Shown here one piece after another: positions 25,100 to 34,205 of a DNA stretch of 64,000 nucleotides. A program made the position numbers and the translations under genes. Every line of letters starts with the position of its first letter. Positions within the stretch are counted from its first letter, which is position 1. The stretch comes from Rugamonas sp045984285 (GTDB lineage Bacteria > Pseudomonadota > Gammaproteobacteria > Burkholderiales > Burkholderiaceae_D). Location of the stretch: assembly GCF_045984285.3 (NCBI RefSeq), contig NZ_JBJQIK030000003.1:310001-374000 (forward strand), in the 5' to 3' direction. The notes beneath the pieces were generated by a model, which was not told the origin of the DNA, did not search any database, and worked only from the letters and a program-made list of their open reading frames with translations.

Positions 25100-26797
25100 A
25101 TGCAAATCAGCCATGCTGAATCCAGCCTTGCCGGAAAAGACCTGGAGGGCGTGTACGGCGCCCTGAACCGGGTGCAGGCCGTCATCGAGTTCGAACTGGA
25201 TGGCACCATCATCCACGCCAACGAGAACTTCCTGTCGACACTGGGCTATACGCTGGAGGAGGTGGTCGGCAAGCACCACCGCATGTTCTGCGAAGCGGCC
25301 TTTGCCAATTCGGCTGAATACCGCCATTTCTGGGACAGGCTGGGACGCGGCGAATTCGAGCAGGCCGAATACAAACGCCTGGCGAAAAACGGCCGCGAAG
25401 TATGGATCAGCGCCTCTTATAATCCTGTTTTTGATATAGATGGCAAACCGTATAAAGTTATTAAATTTGCCAACGATGTAACGGCTGAACGCCAGCGCAA
25501 CGCCGAATATCAGAGCCTGGTTGCGGCAATCGGCAAGGCGCAGGCCGTGATCGAGTTCGATATGGGGGGCCATGTTTTAACGGCGAACGATAATTTCCTG
25601 GCCGTGATGGGCTATGAGCTCAGCGATATCAAGGGCGAGCACCACCGCGTGTTCTGCGAGGACGATTACGCGGCCAGCGTTGACTACCGCAAGTTCTGGC
25701 AGAAGCTGAACCGCGGCGAGTTCGATTCCGGGCGCTACAAGCGGGTCGGCAACAACGGCAAGGTGATCTGGATCCAGGCCACCTACAACCCCATCCTCGA
25801 CCTGAACGGCAAGCCCTACAAGGTGGTCAAGTTCGCCAGCGACATAACCGAACAGGTGCAGCTGGAAGCGGCCGTGGCCGCCCGCGCCGCGGCCGAACGC
25901 GATAAAGTGGACCGCCTGCTGGAACAGGTGGCGCGCGCCTCGCGCGGCGACCTCACCTGCGACATCGCGGTACAGGGGGAGCAGCCGATCGACCAGCTGG
26001 CCGCCGGCGTGAAGAAAATGATCAGCGACCTGCGCGAAGTCATCGCCAAGGTGATTGTCGCCGCGGGCAAGCTGTCCGATTCCTCGCGTACCATCGCCGA
26101 CCGTTCGAACACGGTGGCCGGCGGCGCACAGGCGCTGGGCGCCACGGTGGAGGAAATGAACGCCTCGGTGGACGGCCTGACGGCCTCCATCACCTCGATT
26201 GCGCGCAGCACCGAGAACGTCAACCAGCTGGCGCAGTCCACCCAGCTGGAGGCGGATTCCGGCGCCAGGGCCGTGGCCAAATCGATCGAGGCGATGGCGC
26301 TGATCAACCAGTCTTCGGAAGATATTGGCGAGATCGTCAAGGTCATCGGCGAAATCGCCAGCCAGACCAATATGCTGGCCTTCAATGCCGCCATCGAAGC
26401 GGCGCGCGCCGGCGAACATGGCCTGGGCTTCTCGGTGGTGGCCGACGAAGTGCGCAAGCTGGCCGAACGCTCCTCGCAGGCCACCAAGGAAATCTCGAAG
26501 CTGATCAATGAATCCGTCAAGCGCGTGTCGCAGGGCAGCGAGATCTCGCGCCAGGCCAGCGATGCCTTCGAGCGCATTGCAGCCGGCGTGGCCAAGACCT
26601 CGCTGGCGATTGCCGATATTTCGGCCTCGGCGGCGGAACAGTCGCTGACGGCAAAGGAAGTCAGCATCGCCATCCAGCACATCGCGGAAGAGACCGAGAA
26701 ATCGGCCGGTTCCTGCGACAGCATCGCCCGCTCCACGGAAAACCTGAACCAGAGCGCCGAAGGCCTGAACCAGACCGTGTCCGGCTTCGTGGTCTGA
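25100..26797 (+). CDS. Soluble double-PAS methyl-accepting chemotaxis protein
   Basis: 565 residues with no transmembrane segment, hence cytoplasmic. Two tandem similar PAS domains with C-terminal motifs occupy about 15-130 and 137-252 (each with AVIEF, F-C-E, G-K-x-Y-K-V-x-K-F-A). A HAMP-like linker at about 265-320 precedes the MCP signalling domain at about 330-560. The hairpin tip is IGEIASQTNMLAFNAAIEAARAGEHGLGFSVVADEVRKLAERS (about 412-454), with Met and Phe where Leu is usual. PAS domains of this class often bind haem or flavin, but no binding residue can be assigned. cheR follows three bases later. A GGGC site precedes the start. Confidence 0.9.
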   Translation: MQISHAESSLAGKDLEGVYGALNRVQAVIEFELDGTIIHANENFLSTLGYTLEEVVGKHHRMFCEAAFANSAEYRHFWDRLGRGEFEQAEYKRLAKNGREVWISASYNPVFDIDGKPYKVIKFANDVTAERQRNAEYQSLVAAIGKAQAVIEFDMGGHVLTANDNFLAVMGYELSDIKGEHHRVFCEDDYAASVDYRKFWQKLNRGEFDSGRYKRVGNNGKVIWIQATYNPILDLNGKPYKVVKFASDITEQVQLEAAVAARAAAERDKVDRLLEQVARASRGDLTCDIAVQGEQPIDQLAAGVKKMISDLREVIAKVIVAAGKLSDSSRTIADRSNTVAGGAQALGATVEEMNASVDGLTASITSIARSTENVNQLAQSTQLEADSGARAVAKSIEAMALINQSSEDIGEIVKVIGEIASQTNMLAFNAAIEAARAGEHGLGFSVVADEVRKLAERSSQATKEISKLINESVKRVSQGSEISRQASDAFERIAAGVAKTSLAIADISASAAEQSLTAKEVSIAIQHIAEETEKSAGSCDSIARSTENLNQSAEGLNQTVSGFVV

Positions 26798-26800
26798 ACC

Positions 26801-27628
26801 ATGGAAGAGGGTGCGGAGCTCAGTGGCGAGCAGCTGGCGGACCTGATCGGGCTGGTACGCCAGCACACGGGCATCGCCATGAGCGAGCGCAAAGGCGTGC
26901 TGCTGCAGGGCCGCCTGCGGCCACGCCTGCGCGCGCTCGGCCTGCAGGGCTACGGCGACTATGTGGCCACGGTGCGGCGCGGCGGGCCGGAGATCGAAGC
27001 CTTCGTCAACCTCGTCACCACCAACGACACGGCCTTCTTCCGAACGCCGGCCGTGTGGCGCTATTTCAGCGAGCAGTTCCTGCCGGCCTGGCACCAGGCT
27101 CACGGCGGGCGCACGCTGGCCATCTGGTCGGCCGCTGCGGCCAGCGGCGAGGAGTGCTATTCCATCGCCATGCTGTGCAGCGAATTCCAGGAACGCCATC
27201 CGGATTTCCGCTACCGGCTGCTGTGCACCGACATTTCGACCGAGGTGCTGGCAACGGCGGAGGCGGCGCGCTACCAGGGCCGTTCCGTGGAACGCTTCCG
27301 CGCCGCGCACCCCGAGCTGTTCGCGAAATACATGCTGCCTTCCGGCGTCGGCCATGTGGTGCTGCCGGCGCTGCGCCAGCACCTGCAGTTCGCCAGCCAC
27401 AACCTGCTGCAAAGCCCGCCGCGGCACGGCCACTTCGATCTGGTTTTCCTGCGCAATGTGCTGATCTACTTCGATGAGGAAAACCAGCGCAAGGCCTTGC
27501 GGCAGGTGCGCAGCGCCATGCAGGCCGGAGGCCGGCTGCTGCTGGGCGAGCAGGAATCCATCACGCGCATCGAAACGGCCTTCCGTTTCGAGCAGCAGCA
27601 TGTGTACCGCATCGCGGAGGACGCATGA
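26801..27628 (+). CDS. cheR: Chemotaxis protein methyltransferase CheR
   Basis: 275 residues. An N-terminal helical CheR domain (1-75, HTGIAMSERKGVLLQGRLRPRLRALG) is followed by a class I methyltransferase domain. The SAM-binding motif AIWSAAAASGEECYSIAML (about 106-124) has Cys where Pro is common in ASGEEPYS. VFLRNVLIYFD is near 214. It methylates glutamates of chemoreceptors using SAM. It lies between the receptor and cheD, whose start overlaps its stop by four bases. Confidence 0.93.
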   Translation: MEEGAELSGEQLADLIGLVRQHTGIAMSERKGVLLQGRLRPRLRALGLQGYGDYVATVRRGGPEIEAFVNLVTTNDTAFFRTPAVWRYFSEQFLPAWHQAHGGRTLAIWSAAAASGEECYSIAMLCSEFQERHPDFRYRLLCTDISTEVLATAEAARYQGRSVERFRAAHPELFAKYMLPSGVGHVVLPALRQHLQFASHNLLQSPPRHGHFDLVFLRNVLIYFDEENQRKALRQVRSAMQAGGRLLLGEQESITRIETAFRFEQQHVYRIAEDA

Positions 27629-28119
27629 ACGAAGACCTGACCTGCCATGTCTGGAGCGGCGAGCTGCGGGTGGGGCAGGGCGCCCAGGTGCTGACGGCGC
27701 TGCTGGGCTCCTGCGTGGGCATCGGCATGATCTGGCGCAGCAGGCGCCGCTGCGGCCTGGCCCATTGCTTCCTGCCCGCCTCGGACGGCCCGGACTGCAT
27801 GTACGGCGCCCGCTATGTGAACCTCGCGGTGCCTTCGCTGCTGCAGGCGCTGGGGGTGCGGGAGGAGAACTATGCCGAAGTGGAAGTGATCGTGGCCGGC
27901 GGCGCACGCATGATCAGTGCGCTGTACGCCAACGAGGCGGTTGGCCGCCGCAACGTGGCTGCCGCCCAGGAATGCCTGAACAGCCGCGGGCTGCGTGTTA
28001 CCTACGCCGATGTCGGCGGCTGCCTTGGACGCCGCCTCACCATCGACTGCGAACAGCAAAGCTACTCGGTCACAAAAATCGCCGCACCAGAACAGGAGAA
28101 CCGCCATGCAGGCGCATGA
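27625..28119 (+). CDS. cheD: Chemoreceptor glutamine deamidase CheD
   Basis: 164 residues. The catalytic set of CheD is visible: Thr24, Cys30 (LLGSCVGIGM) and His47 (GLAHCFLP), with the same spacing as the known Thermotoga enzyme. It deamidates receptor glutamines to give methylatable glutamates. It overlaps cheR by four bases (ATGA) and the triple-CheW gene by 14 bases, so the operon is translationally coupled. Confidence 0.93.
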   Translation: MNEDLTCHVWSGELRVGQGAQVLTALLGSCVGIGMIWRSRRRCGLAHCFLPASDGPDCMYGARYVNLAVPSLLQALGVREENYAEVEVIVAGGARMISALYANEAVGRRNVAAAQECLNSRGLRVTYADVGGCLGRRLTIDCEQQSYSVTKIAAPEQENRHAGA

Positions 28120-29680
28120 ACAACTGCCAATGAGCGCCGCCGCCCACCAGGCCGCCACGGCGATGGCAGCGGCGCGCGCCGCCGCTGCCAGGGTGCTGGA
28201 AGAAGCCAGGGGCATGGAGCTGTTCGGCAGCTTCATGCTGAACGGCCAGGAGTTCGCCATCTCCGCGCCCAGCATCCGCGAAGTGGTGAGTATGCCGGAC
28301 GCCATCACGCCCATGCCGCTGTCGCCTGCCTATCTTGAAGGCTTCTTCACGCTGCGCGGCGCCGCCATCCCGGTCGTCAATCTTGGGCGCATCTTCAATC
28401 CCGCATCGCCTGCCGCCCATGGGGGACAGAAAATCGCCATCCTGGACCATGAAGAAGTGCAGGTCGGCCTGCTGTTCGATGCCACCGGCGAGGTGCTGCG
28501 CGTGCGTCCCGAGCAGCGCAGCAGCGTGCAATGCGCCGCCTCGGTGATCAACGGCGCCATCCTGCTGAATGATGGCGCGCGCCTGATCCAGGTGCTGGAT
28601 GCCTCGGCCCTGATCCGCATCGACAACGTGCCGCAGGTGCGCTCGATGGGCGCCGCAGCCCGTGCCGCCGACCGCAGCCGCTTCCTGCGCCACGCCGAAG
28701 GGCGCAAGTGCATCAGCTTCAGCGCGGGCGGCGCCTCCTTTGCAATGCCGATGGAGGCGGTGCAGGAGATTATCCCCGTCCAGGAATTCAAAAGCTCGGT
28801 CATGCTCAGCCGGCTGTGCCTGGGCTGGATCAATTTCCGCGGCGATGCCGTGGGCATCGTGGACTTCGCGGCGCTGATGCAGTGCGAGCGCGCCGCCGAA
28901 GCGCAGGAGCCGCGCATCCTGGTGCTGCGCATGGGCAGCGAGCTGCTGGGCTTCCTGGTCGATTCGGTGGATGACGTGCGCGCCTATTTCGAAGGCGATA
29001 TCCTCGCCATTCCCATGCTGGGCACCCGGCGCGCCGCCATGTTTCGCGGCTGCCTGCCGCGCACGGGCGGGCGCGATACGCTGTTCCTCGACCATGGACA
29101 GATCTTCGAAGGCAGCGAGCTGCGGGAGATTTCTGCGGGCCACCGCCGCCTGTACCAGCAGGAAGCCAGCGCCGCCGCCGAACATGCGGCACGCCACGCG
29201 GCGGCTTCACGGCGCCAGGTTTACCTGGCCTTCTGCCTCGGCGCGCCATGGGCGGCGGATATCAGCTCGGTGCGCGAGATCATTCCCTGCGCCCGCGACC
29301 TGGCCCGTCCGCCCGGCACGCCGGAATGCGTGCGCGGCATCCTGCAGCTGCGCCAGCAGATGATTTCCGTAATCGACCTGCGCATCCTGTACGGCATGCC
29401 GGCGCTGGAAGACATGAGCGAGGCGCGCATCCTCGTGCTGGAGCAGGGCGAGGAGCGCTATGGCGTCATCGTGGACAAGGTGGACAGCATTCTTTCGGTG
29501 GCCGACAGCGACCGCCGCCCGTCGCCGGCCCTGCTGCGCAGCGGCGGCGCGCCGGACGATATGCGCAGCGAAGTGGTGGAAGTGCTCGATATCGAAGGCG
29601 AGAATGGCCGCCAGGTACGCAGCATCTTCTCGCGCGATCATTTCTTCGCGACACTGAAGCGCAAGCTCGAAGCAGCATAA
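28106..29680 (+). CDS. Triple-CheW chemotaxis coupling protein
   Basis: 524 residues from ATG 28106, placed by AGGAG eight bases upstream. Three CheW domains are seen in tandem. The first is about 36-180 (FMLNGQEFAISAPSIREVV, LRGAAIPVVNLG), the second about 205-345 (SFSAGGASFAMPMEAVQEIIPV, FRGDAVGIVDF) and the third about 380-520 (LAFCLGAPWAADISSVREIIPC, LRQQMISVIDLR). Helical linkers lie before domain 1 and between domains 2 and 3 (Ala-rich, about 355-378). No receiver domain is fused, so it is not CheV. CheW links receptors to CheA; a three-domain protein could bridge several receptors or kinases. No CheA, CheY or CheB is encoded nearby. Confidence 0.88.
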   Translation: MQAHEQLPMSAAAHQAATAMAAARAAAARVLEEARGMELFGSFMLNGQEFAISAPSIREVVSMPDAITPMPLSPAYLEGFFTLRGAAIPVVNLGRIFNPASPAAHGGQKIAILDHEEVQVGLLFDATGEVLRVRPEQRSSVQCAASVINGAILLNDGARLIQVLDASALIRIDNVPQVRSMGAAARAADRSRFLRHAEGRKCISFSAGGASFAMPMEAVQEIIPVQEFKSSVMLSRLCLGWINFRGDAVGIVDFAALMQCERAAEAQEPRILVLRMGSELLGFLVDSVDDVRAYFEGDILAIPMLGTRRAAMFRGCLPRTGGRDTLFLDHGQIFEGSELREISAGHRRLYQQEASAAAEHAARHAAASRRQVYLAFCLGAPWAADISSVREIIPCARDLARPPGTPECVRGILQLRQQMISVIDLRILYGMPALEDMSEARILVLEQGEERYGVIVDKVDSILSVADSDRRPSPALLRSGGAPDDMRSEVVEVLDIEGENGRQVRSIFSRDHFFATLKRKLEAA

Positions 29681-29686
29681 GCGGGC

Positions 29687-29710
29687 GCTATGTGCGGCAG
29701 CCCACATAGC
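29687..29710 (+). terminator. Possible terminator hairpin after the chemotaxis operon
   Basis: GCTATGTG and CACATAGC pair perfectly across an 8-nt loop, six bases after the triple-CheW stop. The following run is only CTTTG, so termination may be weak or factor-assisted. Confidence 0.45.
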
Positions 29711-29768
29711 CTTTGCCGGCTGTGTGGCACGCTCGGGGGCTCACACCCCTTGAGCAAGGACGTACATA

Positions 29769-31550
29769 ATGATGAGCAAGAATATCGCCTGGCCCATGCT
29801 GCTGCTGCTGGCGGCAGGCGCCTACGCCCAGCAGGGCGATGGCACCCGTGTAGCCATCGGCACCGCCGTTTTCAAACCGGCCAAGGTGGCGGCCACGCCG
29901 GAGCGCATGGCCGCCCTCAGGGCGCCCGCAGGCTTCAGCGTGACGCCGTTTGCAACAGGACTCGGGAATGCACGCATCGTCGCCGTCGCACCAAACGGCA
30001 ATGTGTATGTGAGCCGCCGCGACGAGGGCGACGTCATTCTCCTCAAGGATGCCGACAGCGACGGCAAGGCCGACGGGCCGCCGCAGACCGTCGCCAGCCG
30101 CGCGGGCGCACACGGCATCGCCATCAAGGACAACAAGCTCTATCTCGTCACCGTAAAGGAGGTCTTCGTTGCCGACATCCTGATCGACGGCCGCCTTGGC
30201 GCACTGAAGATGATCATCGGCGACCTGCCTGATGCGGGCCAGCACGCGAACCGCACGCTGGCCTTCGGGCCGGACGGCATGCTCTATATCACGGCAGGTT
30301 CGACCTGCAATGCCTGCAACGAAAGCAACCCGGAAAACGCCACCGTGCTGCGCGCCTCGCCGGACGGCAAGCACCGCGCCATCTTCGCCAGCGGCCTGCG
30401 CAACACCATCGGCATCGACTGGCACCCCAAGACGGGCGAACTATGGGGCCTGGACCACGGCATCGACTTCCTCGGCGACGAGCAGCAGGAAGAGGAACTG
30501 AACAAGCTGGAACTGGGCAAGCAGTACGGCTGGCCGCATATCTACGGCAAGGGCGATATCTACCCCCAAAGCACGCCGCCCGGCCAGATCACGAAGGAGC
30601 AGTGGCAGGTGCGCAGCACGCCCATGGTGCTGGGCTACACGGCGCATGCGGCGCCGATGCAGCTGCTGTTCTACCGCCAGGGCGCCTTTCCGGCCGAGTA
30701 TGCGGGTGATGCTTTTGCCACCATGCGCGGCTCATGGAACCGCAGCACGGCCTCCGGCTACGAAATCGTGCGTATCCGCTTCGAGGCGGGCCAGCCGAAG
30801 TCCATCGAGCCTTTCGTGACGGGCTTTCTTACGGACGGCGGCAATACACATATCGCGCGTCCTGTCGGCCTTGCCGTCGCAAAGGACGGCTCGCTGCTGA
30901 TGGCCGACGACGCGAATGGCGTGATCTACCGCATCGCCTGGACCGGCGCCAGCACTGCAGCCAAGCCTGAGCAGCCCGCGCCCGCCAGCACCATGCTGGC
31001 CATGGCGAACAAGGGCAACGGCGTGCCGCTGGCGCAGGACCGCGCTGAAACGCAGGCGAAAGGCCGGCTGGCCGTGAGCTCCACGGCCTTCCGCGACGGC
31101 GGCATGCTGGAGCAGAAGTACAGCGAGTACGCGGACGGCGTGTCGCCGCCGCTGGCATGGAAGCCGGTCGACGGCGCGCGTTCCTACGCCATCATCATGG
31201 AAGATCCCGATTCCTCGCCGGTGAAACCTTTCGTGCACTGGCTGGCCTGGAATATTCCGGCCGAAGTCAGCGCGCTGCCTGAAGGCCTGCAGGAACAGCC
31301 GCGCCTGACCGAGCCCGAAGGCGTGCTGCAGGGCCGCACCACGCGCGGCTCGATCGGGTATTATGGCCCGCGCCCGCCCGCAGGTGATCCGGCGCACCGC
31401 TACCATTTCCAGGTCTTCGCGCTCGATACGAAGCTGGACCTGCAGTTCGGCGCCGACCGCGACCAGCTACTGCAGGCAATGAAGGGTCATGTGCTGGCAA
31501 AAGGCGTCATCGTCGGCAAATACGGCCAGAAGGTGAAACCGCCCAAATAA
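29769..31550 (+). CDS. Sorbosone-dehydrogenase-like beta-propeller fused to a PEBP domain
   Basis: 593 residues. A Sec signal peptide (cleavage near residue 21, after AYA) indicates a periplasmic protein. Residues about 45-395 form a soluble PQQ-dependent sugar dehydrogenase-type propeller (NRTLAFGPDGMLYITAGSTCNAC, FASGLRNTIGIDWHPKTGELWGLDHGID, ARPVGLAVAKDGSLLMADD). After a linker, residues about 430-590 are a phosphatidylethanolamine-binding protein domain of the YbhB/YbcL type (SPPLAWKPVDGARSYAIIMEDPDSS, HWLAWNIP, GYYGPRPPAG, HRYHFQVFALD). Both domains are usually separate genes. The propeller suggests PQQ and an aldose or sorbosone-like substrate; PEBP ligand and role are unknown. Confidence 0.85.
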   Translation: MMSKNIAWPMLLLLAAGAYAQQGDGTRVAIGTAVFKPAKVAATPERMAALRAPAGFSVTPFATGLGNARIVAVAPNGNVYVSRRDEGDVILLKDADSDGKADGPPQTVASRAGAHGIAIKDNKLYLVTVKEVFVADILIDGRLGALKMIIGDLPDAGQHANRTLAFGPDGMLYITAGSTCNACNESNPENATVLRASPDGKHRAIFASGLRNTIGIDWHPKTGELWGLDHGIDFLGDEQQEEELNKLELGKQYGWPHIYGKGDIYPQSTPPGQITKEQWQVRSTPMVLGYTAHAAPMQLLFYRQGAFPAEYAGDAFATMRGSWNRSTASGYEIVRIRFEAGQPKSIEPFVTGFLTDGGNTHIARPVGLAVAKDGSLLMADDANGVIYRIAWTGASTAAKPEQPAPASTMLAMANKGNGVPLAQDRAETQAKGRLAVSSTAFRDGGMLEQKYSEYADGVSPPLAWKPVDGARSYAIIMEDPDSSPVKPFVHWLAWNIPAEVSALPEGLQEQPRLTEPEGVLQGRTTRGSIGYYGPRPPAGDPAHRYHFQVFALDTKLDLQFGADRDQLLQAMKGHVLAKGVIVGKYGQKVKPPK

Positions 31551-31555
31551 GGAGG
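31551..31555 (+). promoter_or_regulatory. Shine-Dalgarno supporting a TTG start for the SDR gene
   Basis: GGAGG lies just before TTG 31560, and no ATG or GTG in frame lies near it. The TTG gives the natural SDR N-terminus with the TGxxxGxG motif at residue 7. Confidence 0.7.
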
Positions 31556-31559
31556 AGCT

Positions 31560-32294
31560 TTGATACGTGCAATCGTAACGGGACATAGCCGCGGGCTGGG
31601 TGAAGGCATCGCCGCGGCCTTGCTGGAGCAGGGCGCCGAAGTGCTGGGCATTGCGCGCGCTTCTTCGGCCAGCCTGCGGGCCCGCTTTCCCGCCCTGCGC
31701 GAAATCGCGCTCGACCTGGCCGACAGCAGCGCGCTGGCGGCCTGGCTCGGCACGGGGGAACTGGCGGCCTTCCTCGCCGGCACGCAGGGCGCGCTGCTGG
31801 TGAACAATGCGGGCGTCGTGCAGCCGCTGGCGCCGGCGGGCAAGCAGCAGCCGGCATTGCTGGAACATGCCATGGCGCTGAACGTGACGGCGCCGCTGCT
31901 GCTGTCGAACGCCTTCATCGCGGCCGGCGCAGCGGTGCCGGACCGGCGCATCGCCCACGTCTCCAGCGGCGCCGGGCGCAACGCCTACGCCGGCTGGAGC
32001 GCCTACTGCGCCGGCAAGGCGGCGCTCGACATGCACGCTCGCGCCGTGCAGGCTGACGCGATCCCCGGCCTGCGCATCGCCAGCGTGGCGCCCGGCGTCA
32101 TCGACACGGCCATGCAGGCCGAATTGCGCAGCGCAAGCGAAGCCGATTTCCCCCAGCTCGCGCGCTTCCTGGCGCTGAAGGAGGAGGGAGGCCTCAGCGA
32201 TGCCCTGGAGACCGGGCGCCGCTTCGTGCGCTACCTGCTGTCGGCGCAGTTTGGCGTGGAGGTTCTGGCCGATCTGCGGCACTGCCGCGATTGA
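31560..32294 (+). CDS. Short-chain dehydrogenase/reductase
   Basis: 244 residues from TTG 31560. This is a Rossmann-fold NAD(P)-dependent oxidoreductase. The nucleotide motif TGHSRGLGEG is at about 7-16, NNAG is near 81, the catalytic Ser is in HVSSGAG (about 136), and the YxxxK pair is in WSAYCAGKAALD (about 149-153). The size and motifs match classical SDRs; the substrate is unknown. It starts nine bases after the sugar dehydrogenase/PEBP fusion and is likely co-transcribed. Confidence 0.9.
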   Translation: MIRAIVTGHSRGLGEGIAAALLEQGAEVLGIARASSASLRARFPALREIALDLADSSALAAWLGTGELAAFLAGTQGALLVNNAGVVQPLAPAGKQQPALLEHAMALNVTAPLLLSNAFIAAGAAVPDRRIAHVSSGAGRNAYAGWSAYCAGKAALDMHARAVQADAIPGLRIASVAPGVIDTAMQAELRSASEADFPQLARFLALKEEGGLSDALETGRRFVRYLLSAQFGVEVLADLRHCRD

Positions 32295-32394
32295 CAGGCT
32301 GTTCCTCCAATTCCGCAGTTCGTCGGATGCCGGCCGCCTGCAGGCTCGCTCCGCGCTACAGTTCTCTCACCACAATCACAACAGGGAGAACAGG

Positions 32395-33474
32395 ATGAAG
32401 AACACCATGGCGCTGGCAGCGATGCTGCTGTGCGGCGGCGCGCTGGCCGGTCCGGTCGGCGTGCGGGTGCTGCCGGAACAGCCGCTGATCGAGCAGGGCA
32501 AGCACCAGCAGCTGCTGAATATCGACTTCCTGATCGATAACGGCAGTGCCGAAAAAGTCACGCTCGACGAGGTGGAAGTGTCCGTCCTGGGCGAACGGGA
32601 CAAGCTGCTGGCGCAGTACCGCGTGGGCTCCAATGGCATGAGCGTGGCCGTGGTGCCGAACCGCGTGATCGAGGCCGGCAAGCAGGAACTGGTGTTCAAT
32701 CCGCTGTTCGCCTATCCGCAGGAGCTGGAACTCGGCAAGCTGCGCTTTAACTTCCACTTCAAAACCGAAAAAGGGCCCGGCTACGAGGCGGAAACCATCG
32801 TCACGCCGCGCCGTTTCGAGCCGCAAGCGCAGCTGCGGCTGCCGGTGACCGGTCCCGTGCTGGTGCATGACGGCCATGATTTCTATGGCCACCACCGCCG
32901 CCTGCCGCTGCTGGACCCCATGGCCGTAGCGTTGAACTTCAAGCGCAACTTCATGCGCTACAGCTACGACTTCGTCATCACCGACGACAAGGGCAATATG
33001 TACAAGGGCGACGGCAGCCGCAACGAGGACTGGTACGGCTGGGGCGCGCCGGTGTCGGCGCCAGCCGCCGGCAAGGTGCTGCGCGCGGTGTCCGGCATGC
33101 CGGACAACGGCAAGGGCAAGCCGCCATCCTTCACGCGGGAGCAGTTCATTGCCGATCCATCGCTGATGTGGGGCAACCATGTGGAGATCGACCACGGCAA
33201 CGGCGAAATCAGCCTGCTGGCCCATCTCAAGCAGGGCAGCGTCACCGTAAAGCCCGGCGACCCCGTCAAGGCCGGGCAGCAGGTCGGACAGATGGGCTTT
33301 TCCGGCGATGCCTTCCTGGTCCACCTGCATTACGACCTGAAGAACGGTCCCGGCTTCGACGCGGATGCCTTGCCCGCGCCTTTCTCCGGCTTTGAACGCC
33401 TGACCGGCAAGCAATGGCTGAAGATCGGGCGCGGGCAGGTGGACAGCGGCGACATCGTGCGCCGCAGCCGCTGA
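32395..33474 (+). CDS. Secreted M23-family peptidase-like protein
   Basis: 359 residues from ATG 32395 (GGAG-like purines upstream). A signal peptide is cleaved near residue 18 (ALA). Residues about 20-150 form an all-beta domain. The LytM/M23 beta region spans about 210-340: WYGWGAPVSAPAAGKV, NHVEIDHGNGEISLLAHLKQGSV, and the HxH zinc motif His310-x-His312 in HLHYD. The usual first zinc motif HxxxD just before the GxPV segment is not obvious (the stretch reads KGDGSRNEDWYGWG), so peptidase activity is uncertain. It probably acts on, or binds, peptidoglycan in the periplasm. It is separated by 100 bp from the SDR gene. Confidence 0.78.
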   Translation: MKNTMALAAMLLCGGALAGPVGVRVLPEQPLIEQGKHQQLLNIDFLIDNGSAEKVTLDEVEVSVLGERDKLLAQYRVGSNGMSVAVVPNRVIEAGKQELVFNPLFAYPQELELGKLRFNFHFKTEKGPGYEAETIVTPRRFEPQAQLRLPVTGPVLVHDGHDFYGHHRRLPLLDPMAVALNFKRNFMRYSYDFVITDDKGNMYKGDGSRNEDWYGWGAPVSAPAAGKVLRAVSGMPDNGKGKPPSFTREQFIADPSLMWGNHVEIDHGNGEISLLAHLKQGSVTVKPGDPVKAGQQVGQMGFSGDAFLVHLHYDLKNGPGFDADALPAPFSGFERLTGKQWLKIGRGQVDSGDIVRRSR

Positions 33475-33484
33475 GTCCCGGCCC

Positions 33485-34186
33485 TCAGCGGCACTCGCGC
33501 AAGGGTTCGCCGCGCTTGTCCAGCATGCCGGGATCGATCACGCGCGGCAAGCGGTAGATGGCCAGCCAGGCCTGGACCAGCAGGGCAGGCGGCTTGCCGG
33601 GCGAGCCGGGGCTGCGTTCATAGCCGGCCAGCATGAAGCGGCCGCCGCTGACCCATTCCAGCGTGGTATCCAGCAGCTGGCGGGCATCGAAGCTGCCGTC
33701 GCTGCGCTGCAGCCGGGTCAGCGGCGTAATGCGGCCCAGCTCGGCATCGCGCTCGAACACCATGGCCAGTTCGCCCTGACGCGGATATACATAACCGGCG
33801 GCACGCGCGGCGCGGTCCACCGCCACGCCGCCGCGGTACAGGTCGGTGACTTCCAGCGGCGCGGTATCGAAGGGCGGCGCCAGCTGGCACAGCCAGCTCT
33901 GGGCAAAACCCATGAACTTGCCCTTTGTATCGCGCTGGCGTTCGGTGCCGCTCAGCACAAAATGCGTGCGCCGCAGGTGCACTACGCGCGGCGCCACCAG
34001 TTCGCCCACCGGGCCGCGCTCGCCGGGCCGGAACAGGCGCGCCACCTTGACCGGCTTGCGCTGGCCCTGGTCCGTTACATCCATCACCACCAGTTCGCAG
34101 GGCTCCGGCAGTACGCCGGCCGCCTGCGACAGGCAGTCGGGGATCAGCATGCCCCATTGGCGTCGTCTTGCCACCCACACCTTCAC
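33485..34186 (-). CDS. Uncharacterised protein under a LexA box
   Basis: 233 residues from GTG 34186, with TTGAGG upstream. The protein is basic at the N-terminus (MKVWVARRRQW). It has mixed alpha/beta character, no signal peptide, no transmembrane helix and no family I recognise. Two features stand out: PCELVVMDVTDQG (about residue 29), and a central segment HLRRTHFVLSGTERQRDTKGKFMGFAQSWLCQLAPP. A perfect LexA-type site lies 20 bp before the start, with a plausible -35 (TGGACA, 34241-34246 minus). The gene is therefore very likely SOS-induced, but its role in the DNA-damage response cannot be told from sequence. It is convergent with the M23 gene, 10 bases apart. Confidence 0.7.
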   Translation of the reverse strand: MKVWVARRRQWGMLIPDCLSQAAGVLPEPCELVVMDVTDQGQRKPVKVARLFRPGERGPVGELVAPRVVHLRRTHFVLSGTERQRDTKGKFMGFAQSWLCQLAPPFDTAPLEVTDLYRGGVAVDRAARAAGYVYPRQGELAMVFERDAELGRITPLTRLQRSDGSFDARQLLDTTLEWVSGGRFMLAGYERSPGSPGKPPALLVQAWLAIYRLPRVIDPGMLDKRGEPLRECR

Positions 34187-34205
34187 TTACGTCACCTCAA
34201 TTAAA

